From Prasinococcaceae sp. CCMP 1430 (lineage: Eukaryota; Prasinodermophyta; Palmophyllophyceae; Prasinococcales; Prasinococcaceae), in the NCBI GenBank assembly GCA_013416795.1, contig RQSC01000004.1:500854-554010 (forward strand): a stretch of 53,157 nucleotides of DNA, written 5' to 3'. Shown here in pieces: positions 52,023 to 53,157 of this stretch (the stretch's first letter is position 1; each line of letters starts with the position of its first letter). Made by a program: the position numbers and the translations under genes. Under the pieces are notes generated by a model. The model had not been told where the DNA came from. It worked only from the letters and a program-made list of their open reading frames with translations, and ran no database searches.

Positions 52023-53157
52023 CTGCGAGGACGTCGCGCCGCGGGGTGTTCGCGGCTCGCCTCGTCAGCGCTTGTGCGCGTGCTTGGCCGAGCGGGCGGG
52101 CCCGCAGGGCGGGAGAGGGTGGGCCGGGGGGGGTCCATGGCGGAGGTCAAGGCCGCCGGCAAGTACCGGCTGGAGTTACGCCCGCGCGCGCCGCGCGGGC
52201 GGCGTCCCCCGCCCTGCAGCGCCGCGGCGCCCTCGAGAGCGCCACCGCACACGCCGATGGCCGCGTCGATCGATGCCCTCGGGAGGTCTCTCTCTCTCTC
52301 GCCGCCTGCTCGCCGTCGGCCGGCGCCGGGCGCAAAGCGCCGCAGCCGCGGAGACGGCGGCTCGGCGGCGGCTGCTGCGACCCGCACAGGCCGCGGCGCC
52401 AAAAGGTGGGGGCATCAGTCGGTCAGATCAGATGATGGATGGCACTGGTACGCACGCACACGGCCGGGGGAGGTTGGGGTGGGGAAGGTCGGGGGGTGGG
52501 TGGGCACCCGACCGACGATCGGCGAGGGCCCTTCGGTCGGAAACCCTCTCTTCTCTCCGGGGCGGGTCGGCGCGTGGGGATGCCAGCGAAGAAACCTCTC
52601 CGCCGTGCGCGTTTCGATCGATCGATCGACTGTGAGGCGCGGACGGCAGGGGGGGCACTTTTTTATTTATTGACGTACTTTCTCGCGAAAATCATCGGGC
52701 GGAGGGCCATCAATGCGCTTTGAAGTGGGATCGCTTTTTTCCTTTTCCCGGGGGGTAGCCGTGGGACGTCACCAAAATCCCTACCAAAAAGCTCTCGCGG
52801 CGCGAAAAGCGCAGGTGCGGGGCCCCCGCAGGGGATCCCAACCAAGCAGATGAAAGAGCGGACGAAATGCGGGTGTGCGGGGGTGGGTTTAGGGGACGAT
52901 ACTGCGAAACGGGTTCGCATTCGGTGGCCATCAATCAAAGGCCATCGATCGATGGATGCTCGTTCATCCGCTGCTCGCGCGGCATCCCCATCCATCCCCA
53001 TGTGGATTGGGGTTCCGCACCGCGTGGCGGCGCCCCGGCGCGCGCGCGCTTCGCGGCGGGCGGCCCCGGGATCGATGGGGGCGCGGGCGCACGGCGCTCC
53101 CGCCCTCGCGCGCTCGCCTGCCCGCTCCCCCCCCCCGCTCCTCCGCGCGCGCTCTCC
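52023..53157. other. No supportable gene; low-complexity right flank
   Basis: About 1.1 kb. It should contain the missing first exon and promoter of the minus-strand translation-associated gene. Short frames here are compositionally biased. Features seen: a (TC)n run near 52287-52300, a CGATCGAT-type repeat near 52613-52630, an AT-richer 52665-52700 part, and a GTTTAGGGGA word near 52886. A plus-strand ATG at 52137 opens a short peptide that I do not recognise. Confidence 0.4.

Noticed and set aside
52137-52673. Plus-strand gene starting with ATG at 52137
   Set aside because: After about 15 residues the translation becomes Arg/Pro/Ala-rich low complexity. No family or intron signal supports it.

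Overview
This looks like nuclear DNA from a GC-rich, photosynthetic, unicellular eukaryote, most likely a microalga. The pointers are a plant-type (class II) ketol-acid reductoisomerase, a FAD2-type desaturase, eukaryotic RNA helicases, spliceosomal GT-AG introns (about 140-770 bp, mostly low-complexity GC/CA-rich DNA), and Ser/Asp- and Ala-rich linkers. A haptophyte or pelagophyte-like alga would fit, but the sequence does not fix the lineage. The scaffold has four assembly gaps: single N at 1008, 44243 and 50395, and 173 N at 33793-33965. Gene models tend to break at them.

Layout. 1-1008: gene-poor. 1009-2298 (+): NSUN2-like RNA m5C methyltransferase relative lacking both catalytic cysteines. 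2250-3791 (+): ketol-acid reductoisomerase. 4057-5325 (-): alpha/beta hydrolase. 5578-7134 (-): four-exon RING-CH E3 ligase. 7506-9791 (+): membrane-anchored JmjC protein. 10073-11621 (-): type II membrane glycosyltransferase. 12241-14362 (-): three-exon PP1 catalytic subunit. 14411-15559 (-): delta-12/omega-3 type desaturase, only 47 bp upstream of PP1. ~15780-18516 (+): DDX10/Dbp4 helicase. 18614-20374 (-): GPATCH4-like G-patch protein. 21120-22866 (+): GS-I/lengsin-like enzyme. 23018-~25960 (-): RTEL1-like helicase.

Second half. ~25950-26450: DNA of bacterial character, a sigma-54 activator N-terminus fused to the RTEL1 P-loop. 26986-30506 (+): long coiled-coil protein interrupted by a bacterial adk fragment (~29840-30190). 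30859-33558 (-): secreted protein with a choice-of-anchor-K-like domain, 132-bp repeats and a somatomedin-B-like tail. 34928-36245 (+): FAD monooxygenase with an apparent frameshift in its Rossmann motif. 36365-38548 (-): F-box-like/Kelch protein. 38864-43395 (-): large WD40 protein. ~43611-44242 (+): polyQ fragment. 44342-47580 (+): PXA-PX-Nexin_C sorting nexin. 47613-50394 (-): DDX46/Prp5. 50831-52022 (-): translation-associated protein. 52023-53157: no gene seen.

The genes are mostly unrelated housekeeping genes, as expected of a compact eukaryotic genome. The one functional pairing is DDX10 and GPATCH4, both nucleolar ribosome-biogenesis families, placed tail to tail. The most notable signals are the catalytically stripped NSUN2 relative, the two bacterial segments joined inside eukaryotic reading frames at short shared sequences, and the unusual secreted repeat protein. 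The bacterial joins are more likely assembly or gap-filling chimeras with an alphaproteobacterium living alongside the alga than real gene transfer, but the sequence alone cannot decide.
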